A stretch of DNA of 33,457 bases, from NCBI RefSeq assembly GCF_000346755.1, contig NZ_ANNV01000156.1, forward strand, positions 1 through 33,457, read 5' to 3'. The DNA is from Pseudomonas sp. CBZ-4 (lineage in GTDB: Bacteria; Pseudomonadota; Gammaproteobacteria; Pseudomonadales; Pseudomonadaceae). The number at the start of each line of letters is the position of its first letter. The stretch's first letter is position 1. The notes beneath the pieces are model-generated. The model was not told where the DNA came from, did not search any database, and worked only from the letters and a program-made list of their open reading frames with translations. A program made the translations under genes and the position numbers. Of the stretch, positions 24,120 to 31,981 are shown in pieces.

Positions 24120-25781
24120 ATGAGCACTAGCACTGCGGCAGCTTCAACTGCCGCACAGCCTGCGTTCCTGTCCAAGGAGCGCATCATCGCCAAGCCCGGC
24201 TTCAACCGCTGGCTGGTTCCGCCGGCCGCGTTGGCCATCCACCTGTGCATCGGCATGGCCTACGGTTTCTCGGTGTTCTGGCTGCCGTTGTCGAAAGCGC
24301 TGGGCGTCACCAAGCCGCTGGCCTGCGCGCCAGACATGAGTTTTATCGCGCAAATCTTCTCGTCCCAGTGTGACTGGCCCATCTCCATGCTGGGCTGGAT
24401 CTACACCCTGTTCTTCATCTTCCTGGGCTGCTCGGCAGCGATCTGGGGCGGCTGGCTGGAACATGCCGGGCCGCGCAAGGCCGGCGTTGTATCGGCGCTG
24501 TGCTGGTGTGGCGGCCTGCTGATCTCGGCGTTGGGCATCTACACCCACCAGATCTGGCTGATGTGGATCGGCTCCGGGGTCATTGGCGGTATCGGCCTGG
24601 GCCTGGGCTACATCTCGCCCGTGTCGACCCTGATCAAGTGGTTCCCGGACAAGCGCGGCATGGCCACCGGCATGGCAATCATGGGCTTCGGCGGCGGCGC
24701 CATGGTGGGCGCCCCGTTGGCAGCGGCATTGATGGGCCACTTCGCCACGCCGGACAGCGTGGGCGTATGGCAGAGCTTCCTGGTGATGGCGGCGATCTAC
24801 TTCGTGTTCATGATCGGCGGCGCCTTGTCCTACCGCGTTCCGCCAACCGGCTGGAAGCCTGAGGGCTGGACCGCGCCGGCGAAAAAAGCCAGCAACGCGA
24901 TGATCACCCACCGTCACGTGCACGTGAATGTGGCGTGGAAAACTCCGCAATTCCGCCTGGTGTGGCTGGTGCTGTGCCTGAACGTGTCTGCCGGTATCGG
25001 CATCCTCGGCATGGCGTCGCCCCTGCTGCAGGAAGTGTTCGGCGGCAAGCTGCTGGGCGTGGATGTGCCGTTTGGTCAGCTGGATGCCGGTCAACTGGCG
25101 TCCATCGCGGCGATCGCGGCGGGCTTCACCGGTCTGTTGAGCCTGTTCAATATCGGTGGGCGATTCTTCTGGGCGTCGTTCTCCGACTACCTGGGCCGTA
25201 AAAACACCTACTTCGTGTTCTTCGCCCTGGGTTTTGCCCTGTACGCGCTGATCCCGAACCTCGGTCACCTGGGCAACGTGTCGCTGTTCGTGGCGGCGTT
25301 CTGCATCATCCTGTCGATGTACGGCGGTGGTTTTGCCACGGTTCCGGCTTACCTGGCCGACCTGTTCGGTACGCAGATGGTCGGTGCGATCCACGGTCGC
25401 CTGCTGACCGCCTGGGCAGCGGCGGGCGTCTTGGGCCCGGTGTTGGTGAACTATCTGCGTGAGTATCAGTTGAGCATCGGCGTTGAACGCGCTGCGGCCT
25501 ATGACATCACCTTGTACATCCTCGCCGGCCTGCTGGTGCTGGGTTTCATCTGCAACCTGCTGGTACGTCCGGTGGCCGACAAGTACTTCATGACCGACGC
25601 CGAACTGGCCGCCGAGCAAGCGCTGGGGCATGACAAAGGCGCCGACGCCAGCACGTCCCTGGAGTGGAAAGCCGCGCCAGGTACTGTGCCATTGGCGATT
25701 GCCGCCTGGCTGGTGGTGGGTATTCCGTTGGCGTGGGGTGTGTGGGTGACCCTGCAGAAGACGGCGGTACTGTTCCACTAA
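24120..25781 (+). CDS. OFA-family MFS transporter
   Basis: This encodes a 553-residue major facilitator protein of the oxalate/formate antiporter family. It has about 12 TM helices plus one extra C-terminal hydrophobic segment (VPLAIAAWLVVGIPLAWGVW). The motifs seen are AIHLCIGMAYGFSVFWLPLS in helix 1, the SPVSTLIKWFPDKRGMATGM region between helices 4 and 5, and ADLFGTQMVGAIHGRLLTAW in the second half. An extracytoplasmic loop carries two cysteines (LACAPDMS and SSQCDWP). The Gly-rich start GGGGGAAACACC-ATG gives the ribosome site. The substrate is not evident: no formyl- or oxalyl-CoA genes are near, and a pyruvate or monocarboxylate role is possible. Confidence 0.87.
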   Translation: MSTSTAAASTAAQPAFLSKERIIAKPGFNRWLVPPAALAIHLCIGMAYGFSVFWLPLSKALGVTKPLACAPDMSFIAQIFSSQCDWPISMLGWIYTLFFIFLGCSAAIWGGWLEHAGPRKAGVVSALCWCGGLLISALGIYTHQIWLMWIGSGVIGGIGLGLGYISPVSTLIKWFPDKRGMATGMAIMGFGGGAMVGAPLAAALMGHFATPDSVGVWQSFLVMAAIYFVFMIGGALSYRVPPTGWKPEGWTAPAKKASNAMITHRHVHVNVAWKTPQFRLVWLVLCLNVSAGIGILGMASPLLQEVFGGKLLGVDVPFGQLDAGQLASIAAIAAGFTGLLSLFNIGGRFFWASFSDYLGRKNTYFVFFALGFALYALIPNLGHLGNVSLFVAAFCIILSMYGGGFATVPAYLADLFGTQMVGAIHGRLLTAWAAAGVLGPVLVNYLREYQLSIGVERAAAYDITLYILAGLLVLGFICNLLVRPVADKYFMTDAELAAEQALGHDKGADASTSLEWKAAPGTVPLAIAAWLVVGIPLAWGVWVTLQKTAVLFH

Positions 25782-25795
25782 CACCGCAAAAACCC

Positions 25796-25882
25796 TGTGG
25801 GAGCGGGCTTGCCCGCGATAGCATCACCTCGGTCTGTCTGAGTGACCGAGGTGCCTGCATCGCAGGCAAGCCAGCTCCCACA
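25796..25882. repeat. REPIN, copy 2
   Basis: This is an 87-base imperfect palindrome with the same outer arms as copy 1 (TGTGGGAGCGGGCTTGCCCG and GCCAGCTCCCACA). Its inner part corresponds to the reverse complement of the inner part of copy 1. It lies 14 bases after the OFA transporter stop. Confidence 0.9.
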
Positions 25883-25935
25883 GTTGTATGCACATGTCTA
25901 TCCCCGACACTCCATCAGTCTTATCCCCTCCGATG

Positions 25936-25964
25936 TTTCTGTTTAGCGCCCGCGCCCCTATAAT
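25936..25964 (+). promoter_or_regulatory. Promoter of the his genes
   Basis: A perfect -10 box TATAAT (25959-25964) lies about 38 bases before the hisB start. A poor -35 candidate TTTCTG is 17 bases upstream. The short leader has no histidine-rich peptide, so classical attenuation of the enteric type is not visible. Confidence 0.6.
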
Positions 25965-26002
25965 GGCTGCCTTTTTCGCCCAATGATTTTGCGGAGCTGG
26001 TG

Positions 26003-26596
26003 ATGGCCGAACGTAAGGCGTCCGTCGAGCGCGACACTCTGGAAACCCAGATCAAAGCCTCGATCAACCTGGATGGCACCGGAAAGGCCCGATTTGATAT
26101 CGGTGTACCTTTTCTTGAGCACATGCTGGACCAGATCGCCCGTCACGGGCTGATCGACCTGGATATCGTCAGCAAGGGCGACCTGCATATCGACGACCAC
26201 CACACCGTGGAGGATGTCGGTATCACCCTCGGCCAGGCGTTTGCCAAGGCCATCGGCGACAAAAAAGGCATCCGTCGCTACGGCCACGCCTATGTCCCGC
26301 TGGACGAAGCGCTGTCGCGTGTGGTCATCGACTTCTCCGGCCGCCCAGGCCTGCAGATGCACGTGCCCTACACCCGCGCCACCGTGGGCGGCTTTGACGT
26401 CGACCTGTTCCAGGAATTTTTCCAGGGTTTCGTCAACCACGCCCTGGTCAGCCTGCACATCGACAACCTGCGTGGCACCAACACCCACCACCAGATCGAA
26501 ACCGTGTTCAAGGCTTTCGGCCGCGCCCTGCGCATGGCCGTGGAGCTGGATGACCGCATGGCCGGGCAAATGCCCTCGACCAAGGGCGTCCTGTAA
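26003..26596 (+). CDS. hisB: HisB, imidazoleglycerol-phosphate dehydratase
   Basis: This is the monofunctional 197-residue dehydratase (the enteric enzyme is fused to a phosphatase). It removes water from imidazoleglycerol phosphate to give imidazoleacetol phosphate. The metal-binding repeats are visible as DLHIDDHHTVED (60-71) and, later, NLRGTNTHHQIETVFKAF. PFLEHMLDQIARHG is also conserved. The ATG at 26003 has GCGGAG upstream and is preferred over a GTG immediately before it. The stop overlaps the hisH start by one base (TAATG). Confidence 0.98.
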   Translation: MAERKASVERDTLETQIKASINLDGTGKARFDIGVPFLEHMLDQIARHGLIDLDIVSKGDLHIDDHHTVEDVGITLGQAFAKAIGDKKGIRRYGHAYVPLDEALSRVVIDFSGRPGLQMHVPYTRATVGGFDVDLFQEFFQGFVNHALVSLHIDNLRGTNTHHQIETVFKAFGRALRMAVELDDRMAGQMPSTKGVL

Positions 26597-27234
26597 TGCA
26601 GACGGTCGCGGTTATCGATTACGGCATGGGTAACCTGCACTCGGTGGCCAAGGCCCTCGAACACGTAGGTGCCGGCAAGGTGCTGATCACCAGCGATGCA
26701 GACGTGATTCGCGAAGCCGACCGGGTGGTATTCCCCGGCGTTGGCGCGATTCGCGATTGCATGGCCGAGATCCGCCGCCTGGGCTTTGACAGCCTGGTGC
26801 GTGAAGTCAGCCAGGACCGTCCGTTCCTCGGCATCTGCGTGGGCATGCAAGCCTTGCTCGACCGCAGTGAAGAGAACGACGGCGTGGACTGCATCGGCCT
26901 GTTTCCGGGCCAGGTGAAGTTCTTCGGCAAGGACTTGCACGAAGACGGCGCCCACCTGAAAGTCCCGCACATGGGCTGGAACGAAGTCAGCCAGGCGGTG
27001 GATCACCCCCTGTGGCATGACATTCCAGACCTGGCGCGCTTCTACTTCGTGCACAGCTACTACATCGCCGCCGGCAACCCGGCCCAGGTGGTGGGGGGCG
27101 GGCACTACGGTGTCGATTTCGCCGCCGCGCTGGCCGAAGGTTCGCGCTTTGCCGTGCAGTTCCACCCGGAGAAGAGCCATACCCATGGCCTGCAGTTGCT
27201 GCAGAACTTCGCCGCCTGGAACGGGCGCTGGTAA
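26596..27234 (+). CDS. hisH: HisH, glutaminase subunit of imidazoleglycerol-phosphate synthase
   Basis: This 212-residue class I glutamine amidotransferase supplies ammonia to HisF. The catalytic triad is Cys81 in GICVGMQ, with His190 and Glu192 in FHPEKS. VIDYGMGNLHSV is the family start and FPGVGAIRDCM is the oxyanion strand region. It begins inside the hisB stop codon. The next gene starts directly at its stop (TAAATG). Confidence 0.98.
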   Translation: MQTVAVIDYGMGNLHSVAKALEHVGAGKVLITSDADVIREADRVVFPGVGAIRDCMAEIRRLGFDSLVREVSQDRPFLGICVGMQALLDRSEENDGVDCIGLFPGQVKFFGKDLHEDGAHLKVPHMGWNEVSQAVDHPLWHDIPDLARFYFVHSYYIAAGNPAQVVGGGHYGVDFAAALAEGSRFAVQFHPEKSHTHGLQLLQNFAAWNGRW

Positions 27235-27492
27235 ATGGCCAAGAAGCCGAAGCTGCCGCTCTTGAACCTCACGCCCGAACAGGAGAGTGAGGCTACCCTC
27301 AAGATCAAGCGGTTCATGGAAGATCGCTTCGAGCTCAAGCTTGGCTCGTTCGAGGTCGCCGAGATCCTCGAACTGTTTACCAATGAAGTGGCGCCGCACT
27401 ATTACAACCGGGCGATTTTCGATGCACAGACGCTCCTTAAAGAAAGGTTCGAAAGCATCGAAAGCGACCTGTGGTCGCTTGAGAAACCCTGA
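27235..27492 (+). CDS. DUF2164 small protein within the his cluster
   Basis: This encodes an 85-residue protein of the DUF2164 family. After a basic N-terminus come LTPEQESEATLKIKRFMEDR, LGSFEVAEILELFTNEVAPHYYNRAIFDAQTLLKERF and an acidic tail. The YYNRAIFDA segment is the recognisable family signature. There is no signal peptide. The function is unknown. It begins immediately after the hisH stop and lies 39 bases before hisA, so it should be expressed with the histidine genes. Confidence 0.88.
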   Translation: MAKKPKLPLLNLTPEQESEATLKIKRFMEDRFELKLGSFEVAEILELFTNEVAPHYYNRAIFDAQTLLKERFESIESDLWSLEKP

Positions 27493-27531
27493 TTTCCCAA
27501 GCATTGCTGAATATCGAATAAGGTTTGCCAG

Positions 27532-28269
27532 ATGCTGATTATCCCCGCTATCGATCTCAAGGACGGCGCCTGCGTCCGTCTGCGCCAAGGCCGTATGGAA
27601 GACTCCACCGTGTTCTCCGATGACCCGGTGAGCATGGCTGCCAAATGGGTGGAAGGGGGCTGCCGTCGCCTGCATCTGGTGGACTTGAACGGCGCCTTCG
27701 AAGGCCAGCCGGTCAACGGCGAAGTGGTCACGGCCATCGCCAAGCGCTACCCCAACCTGCCGATCCAGATCGGTGGCGGTATCCGTTCCCTGGAAACCAT
27801 CGAGCACTACGTCAAGGCGGGCGTGAGCTACGTGATCATCGGCACCAAGGCCGTGAAAGACCCGGCATTCGTCGCCGAAGCCTGCCGTGCGTTCCCGGGC
27901 AAAGTGATCGTGGGCCTGGACGCTAAAGACGGTTTTGTCGCCACCGACGGCTGGGCTGAAATCAGCACCGTGCAGGTGATCGACCTGGCCAAGCAGTTCG
28001 AAGCCGACGGCGTCTCCGCCATCGTTTATACCGACATCGCCAAAGACGGCATGATGCAGGGCTGCAACGTACCGTTCACCGCCGCGCTGGCCGCCGCGAC
28101 CAAGATCCCGGTGATCGCTTCCGGTGGCATCCACAACCTGGGTGACATCAAGTCGCTGCTGGACGCCAAGGCCCCCGGCATCATCGGCGCCATCACCGGC
28201 CGTGCGATCTACGAAGGCACCCTGGACGTCGCCGAAGCCCAGGCTTACTGCGACGCCTACAACGGCTGA
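27532..28269 (+). CDS. hisA: HisA, ProFAR isomerase
   Basis: This encodes the 245-residue (beta/alpha)8-barrel enzyme that converts ProFAR to PRFAR, the substrate of HisF-HisH. The catalytic aspartates are Asp8 ([10 protein letters not shown]) and Asp130 ([10 protein letters not shown]). The phosphate-binding segments [12 protein letters not shown] and [12 protein letters not shown] are in place at the ends of strands 3 and 7. It is full length. Confidence 0.98.
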
Positions 28270-28278
28270 GGACTGACC

Positions 28279-29049
28279 ATGGCGCTGGCCAAACGCATCA
28301 TCCCTTGCCTGGACGTCGACAACGGTCGCGTGGTCAAGGGCGTCAAGTTCGAGAACATCCGCGACGCCGGCGATCCGGTGGAAATCGCCCGTCGCTACGA
28401 TGAGCAAGGTGCCGACGAGATTACCTTTCTCGACATCACCGCCAGCGTCGACGGCCGCGACACCACGTTGCATACCGTCGAGCGCATGGCCAGCCAGGTG
28501 TTTATCCCGCTGACCGTGGGCGGTGGCGTGCGTACCGTGCAAGACATCCGCAACCTGCTCAACGCCGGCGCGGACAAGGTCTCGATCAACACCGCCGCCG
28601 TGTTCAACCCGGAGTTCGTCGGCGAAGCCGCGCAGCACTTCGGTTCGCAATGCATCGTGGTGGCCATCGACGCCAAGAAAGTCTCCGGCCCGGGTGAAAC
28701 CCCGCGTTGGGAGATCTTCACCCACGGCGGGCGCAAGCCTACCGGCTTGGACGCGGTGGAGTGGGCGATGAAGATGGAAGGCCTGGGCGCCGGTGAAATC
28801 CTGCTGACCAGCATGGACCAGGACGGCATGAAAAACGGCTTCGACCTTGGCGTCACCCGTGCCATCAGCGACGCGCTGGGGATTCCGGTGATCGCTTCCG
28901 GCGGCGTCGGCAACCTGCAGCATCTGGCTGACGGCGTCATTGAAGGCCACGCCAGTGCGGTACTGGCGGCGAGTATTTTCCACTTTGGCGAATACACCGT
29001 TCCCGAGGCAAAAGCCTACATGGCGGCGCGCGGTATCGTCGTGCGCTAA
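28279..29049 (+). CDS. hisF: HisF, cyclase subunit of imidazoleglycerol-phosphate synthase
   Basis: This 256-residue barrel enzyme uses ammonia from HisH to close the imidazole ring, releasing AICAR for purine synthesis. The catalytic aspartates are Asp12 (IIPCLDVDNGRVVKG) and Asp131 (VVAIDAKKV). LTVGGGVRTVQDI and IASGGVGNLQHL bind phosphate. GAGGA lies in the 9-base gap after hisA. It is the last his gene in the window. Confidence 0.98.
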   Translation: MALAKRIIPCLDVDNGRVVKGVKFENIRDAGDPVEIARRYDEQGADEITFLDITASVDGRDTTLHTVERMASQVFIPLTVGGGVRTVQDIRNLLNAGADKVSINTAAVFNPEFVGEAAQHFGSQCIVVAIDAKKVSGPGETPRWEIFTHGGRKPTGLDAVEWAMKMEGLGAGEILLTSMDQDGMKNGFDLGVTRAISDALGIPVIASGGVGNLQHLADGVIEGHASAVLAASIFHFGEYTVPEAKAYMAARGIVVR

Positions 29050-29062
29050 ACGCTGCTGGACA

Positions 29063-29100
29063 CCATGGCAAGTGCGCGGCACTCTCTGCGCTTGCCATGG
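29063..29100 (+). terminator. Hairpin between hisF and the binding-protein gene
   Basis: CCATGGCAAG (29063-29072) and CTTGCCATGG (29091-29100) are a perfect 10-bp inverted repeat with an 18-base loop, 13 bases after the hisF stop. There is no T-run, so it may attenuate or protect the his transcript rather than fully terminate it. Confidence 0.45.
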
Positions 29101-29116
29101 ATTCCGGTAGCCCTTC

Positions 29117-29872
29117 ATGTTCAAACACCTGTTGCTCGCCCTTGCCAGTACGTCCATCCTTCTGACGGGGTCGGCCCACGCCGAAGCACCGTCTGGCACC
29201 GCCCTGGTGCTGCTGACGGAAAACTTCCCGCCCTACAACATGGCGAAAAACGGCAAGAACTTCGCCAAGGAAGACAACATCGAAGGCATCGCCGTGGACA
29301 TCGTGCGCGAAACCTTCAACCGTGCCGGCATTTCCTACAACCTCACCCTGCGGTTTCCTTGGGAGCGAATCTACAAACTCGCCCTGGAAAAACCCGGCTA
29401 TGGCGTGTTTGTGATGGCCCGCCTGCCGGACCGCGAAGCCCTGTTCAAATGGGTCGGCCCTATCGGCCCGGACGATTGGGTGCTGCTGGCCAAGGCCGAC
29501 AGCAAGATCCAATTGACCGACCTCGAACATGCGCGCCGTTACAAGATCGGCGCGTACAAGGGCGATGCCATTGCCGAGACCCTGGAGAAGCGCGGTCTCA
29601 ACCCGGTGGTGGTGTTGCGCGATCAGGACAATGCGCAAAAGCTGCTGGATGGCCAGATCGACCTGTGGGCCACCGGCGACCCTGCAGGGCGTTATCTGGC
29701 GCGTCAGGTTGGCGTGACCGGTCTGAAGACGGTGCTGCGCTTCAACAGTGCCCAGCTGTACCTGGCGCTTAACAAAAATGTGCCGGACGACACGGTGAAC
29801 AAATTGCAGGCCGCGCTGGACCAGCTGCGCAAGGAAGGCGTGGTGGAACAGGTCATGGCGCGCTACTTGTAG
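29117..29872 (+). CDS. Stand-alone family 3 solute-binding protein
   Basis: This encodes a 251-residue periplasmic protein with signal peptide MFKHLLLALASTSILLTGSAHA. The fold start is ALVLLTENFPPYNM, and it has VDIVRETFNRAGISYNLTLR and QLYLALNKNVPDD as expected for SBP_bac_3 proteins. The arginine typical of amino-acid binding (usually R in a 'TxxR' site) was not securely identified. No permease or ATPase gene adjoins it, so it may serve a distant transporter or act as a sensor. It ends by overlapping the convergent yibQ-like gene by 10 bases. Confidence 0.85.
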   Translation: MFKHLLLALASTSILLTGSAHAEAPSGTALVLLTENFPPYNMAKNGKNFAKEDNIEGIAVDIVRETFNRAGISYNLTLRFPWERIYKLALEKPGYGVFVMARLPDREALFKWVGPIGPDDWVLLAKADSKIQLTDLEHARRYKIGAYKGDAIAETLEKRGLNPVVVLRDQDNAQKLLDGQIDLWATGDPAGRYLARQVGVTGLKTVLRFNSAQLYLALNKNVPDDTVNKLQAALDQLRKEGVVEQVMARYL

Positions 29873-30642
29873 CGGTAAGTGCCGTTCTTGCCATGCCCGG
29901 CCATGGCCTGATTGCTGCGCACGCTGATCATCAGCTTGATATCGATCCAGTCCACGCCCTGGGCCTTGAGCTTGGGCAACTCACGCTCCAGCACTGCCAG
30001 GGTCTGCGGGTAAGGGTGGCCGATCATCACCGCCGAGCCTTGCTTGTGGGCCAGCTTGATTGCCGTCTGCAATTGGCTGGTGATCGCCGCTTCGGTGCGC
30101 TCGTCATCCAGGAACACATCCCGCGAGACACTGGCCAGGCCGATCTTCTGCGCCTCGGCGGCGGCGACGGTTTGCGCGCTGGTGCGGCTATCGACAAAGA
30201 ACTTGTGGCGCCGTTGCAGCTCGGCCATCAGCCAGGCCATTGCCTGCGGCTGCGCGGTCATGCGGCTGCCCATGTGGTTGTTGATCCCGGCGGTGTAGGG
30301 CACCGCCTTGAACGCGGCGTCCAGGCGTTTGCCGAGCTCTTCAACGGGTAGCTCTGGGGGCCAGGCGAACGGTCCGGTGGCCGGGTCCATGGGCATGTGC
30401 AGGATGACGATCTTGCCGGCCTTGTGGGCTTCGCGGGCGAATTCGGCGGCGTGGGGCGTGTCGGGCATGATCGCCGCGGTCACCGGCCCAGGCAGGGCCA
30501 GCACGCGCCGATCCCGGGGAAGGTTTTGCCCAAGGTCGTCGATGATGAGGGTCAGGTAGGCTTTGTGCGATTCGCTGGCCGGGGCCGCGTGAGCGACTCC
30601 GGCCAGGCTGCACAGCACAGCGATGATCAGGGCAAGACGCAT
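29863..30642 (-). CDS. Divergent polysaccharide deacetylase family protein (YibQ type)
   Basis: This encodes a 259-residue protein with signal peptide MRLALIIAVLCSLAGVAHA and an NodB-like barrel. Conserved segments are LTLIIDDLGQN, VILHMPMDP, GINNHMGSRMT and FFVDSRTSA. The divergent family lacks a proven substrate. Export and genomic context suggest work on the cell wall or another envelope glycan. The start lies directly after the ctpA stop (TGA-T-ATG), so the genes are coupled. Confidence 0.9.
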   Translation of the reverse strand: MRLALIIAVLCSLAGVAHAAPASESHKAYLTLIIDDLGQNLPRDRRVLALPGPVTAAIMPDTPHAAEFAREAHKAGKIVILHMPMDPATGPFAWPPELPVEELGKRLDAAFKAVPYTAGINNHMGSRMTAQPQAMAWLMAELQRRHKFFVDSRTSAQTVAAAEAQKIGLASVSRDVFLDDERTEAAITSQLQTAIKLAHKQGSAVMIGHPYPQTLAVLERELPKLKAQGVDWIDIKLMISVRSNQAMAGHGKNGTYRYK

Positions 30643-30643
30643 A

Positions 30644-31951
30644 TCAACGGCTGCGGGTGATGCTCAAGCCCTTGAGCAGGCTGAGCGCCTGGGCCAGTTG
30701 GTAGTCATCGTCCTGCGGCATCGGCTTGGCTTTGGCGGCGCTGCCGGTTGGCTGGTCGGCACCGCCGTTGCCATTGCCCAGGTGACCTTGCAGGTCCGCT
30801 TCCTTGTAGTACTCGCTGTCGGCCTCGTTGGTGATCTTGGCCTTGCGCACTTCGATGTCCGGCACGATGCCCTGGGCCTGGATCGAGCGGCCGTTCGGCG
30901 TGTAGTACAGCGCGGTGGTGATCTTCAGGGCGCGGTCGTTGTTCAGCGGCAGCACGGTTTGCACCGAGCCTTTGCCGAAGCTGGTGGTGCCCATCAGCAC
31001 GCCGCGTTTCTGGTCTTGCAGGGCACCGGCGACGATTTCCGACGCCGAGGCGCTGCCGCCGTTGATCAGCACGGCCAATGGCACGTTTTCGCTGAGGTCG
31101 TTGCCGGTGGCCGAGAAGCGCAGCTCGGAGTTGGCGATACGGCCCTTGGTGTACACGATCAGGCCTTTGGTGATGAAGTGATCGACCACTTCCACCGCCG
31201 CCTGCAACACGCCGCCCGGGTTGTTGCGCAGGTCGAGCACGATGCCGTTGAGTTTCTTGCCGTTGTCCTTGCGCAGCTTGGCCAGGGCCTTGGCCACTTC
31301 GTCGCCGGTCTTGACCTGGAACTGGGTGATGCGGATGTAGCCGTAGCCCGACTCCAGCAGCTGGCTCTTCACGCTCTTGACCACAATGGTCGCGCGGGTC
31401 AGCGTCACGTCGAACGGCGTGCCGCCATCGCGCACCAGGGTCAGGGTGATTTTCTGGCCGATCTTGCCGCGCATCTTGTCCACGGCTTCGGTCATGGTCT
31501 GGCCACGGGTCGGCTGGCCGTTGATCTTGACGATAAAGTCACCGGCCTGGATGCCGGCCTTGGATGCCGGGGTGTCGTCGATGGGCGAGACCACCTTGAC
31601 GTTGCCGTCTTCGGAGCCGACTTCAATGCCCAGGCCGCCGAACTCACCGCTGGTGCTTTCCTGCAGCTCGGCGAAATCTTCCGGGCCGAGGTAGGCGGAG
31701 TGCGGGTCGAGGTTGCTGAGCATGCCCTTGATGGCATTTTCCAGCAGGGTCTTGTCATCTACGGGGTCGACATAAGCTGCCTTGATCCGGTCCATGACCT
31801 CGGCAAAGGTGCGCAGCTCGTCCAGCGGCAATGGCGCCTTGGTGGTCACTGCAGGTGCAGCCGGTGCGGCCGGTGCGGCGAAAGCCAGGGGCGCGCCGAT
31901 CACCAGGGCGATGGTCAGGGCCAGCGAAGTGAGGCGGGACAAATGCAGCAT
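30644..31951 (-). CDS. ctpA: CtpA, periplasmic S41 carboxyl-terminal processing protease
   Basis: This 435-residue protease degrades envelope substrates, which in P. aeruginosa include peptidoglycan cross-link hydrolases. Signal peptide MLHLSRLTSLALTIALVIGAPLAFA is followed by an Ala/Pro stretch, a PDZ domain (about 100-185) and the S41 catalytic core. Ser302 in GGSASASE and Lys327 in FGKGSV form the Ser-Lys dyad, the same numbers as reported for the P. aeruginosa enzyme. It lies 30 bases after envC. In P. aeruginosa CtpA acts with the lipoprotein LbcA, which is not in this window. Confidence 0.96.
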   Translation of the reverse strand: MLHLSRLTSLALTIALVIGAPLAFAAPAAPAAPAVTTKAPLPLDELRTFAEVMDRIKAAYVDPVDDKTLLENAIKGMLSNLDPHSAYLGPEDFAELQESTSGEFGGLGIEVGSEDGNVKVVSPIDDTPASKAGIQAGDFIVKINGQPTRGQTMTEAVDKMRGKIGQKITLTLVRDGGTPFDVTLTRATIVVKSVKSQLLESGYGYIRITQFQVKTGDEVAKALAKLRKDNGKKLNGIVLDLRNNPGGVLQAAVEVVDHFITKGLIVYTKGRIANSELRFSATGNDLSENVPLAVLINGGSASASEIVAGALQDQKRGVLMGTTSFGKGSVQTVLPLNNDRALKITTALYYTPNGRSIQAQGIVPDIEVRKAKITNEADSEYYKEADLQGHLGNGNGGADQPTGSAAKAKPMPQDDDYQLAQALSLLKGLSITRSR

Positions 31952-31981
31952 GTCGAACGAACTCCTAATGTAGATGCGGCC

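Noticed and set aside
24144..25784. 546-codon minus-strand frame opposite the OFA transporter
   Set aside because: It is Arg/His/Gln-rich shadow sequence, while the plus strand encodes a clear MFS protein.
26368..29199. 943-codon open frame on the minus strand across hisB-hisF
   Set aside because: It runs antisense to four firmly identified his genes. It is His/Asp/Val/Gly-rich without any recognisable domain, a normal result of GC-rich codon bias.
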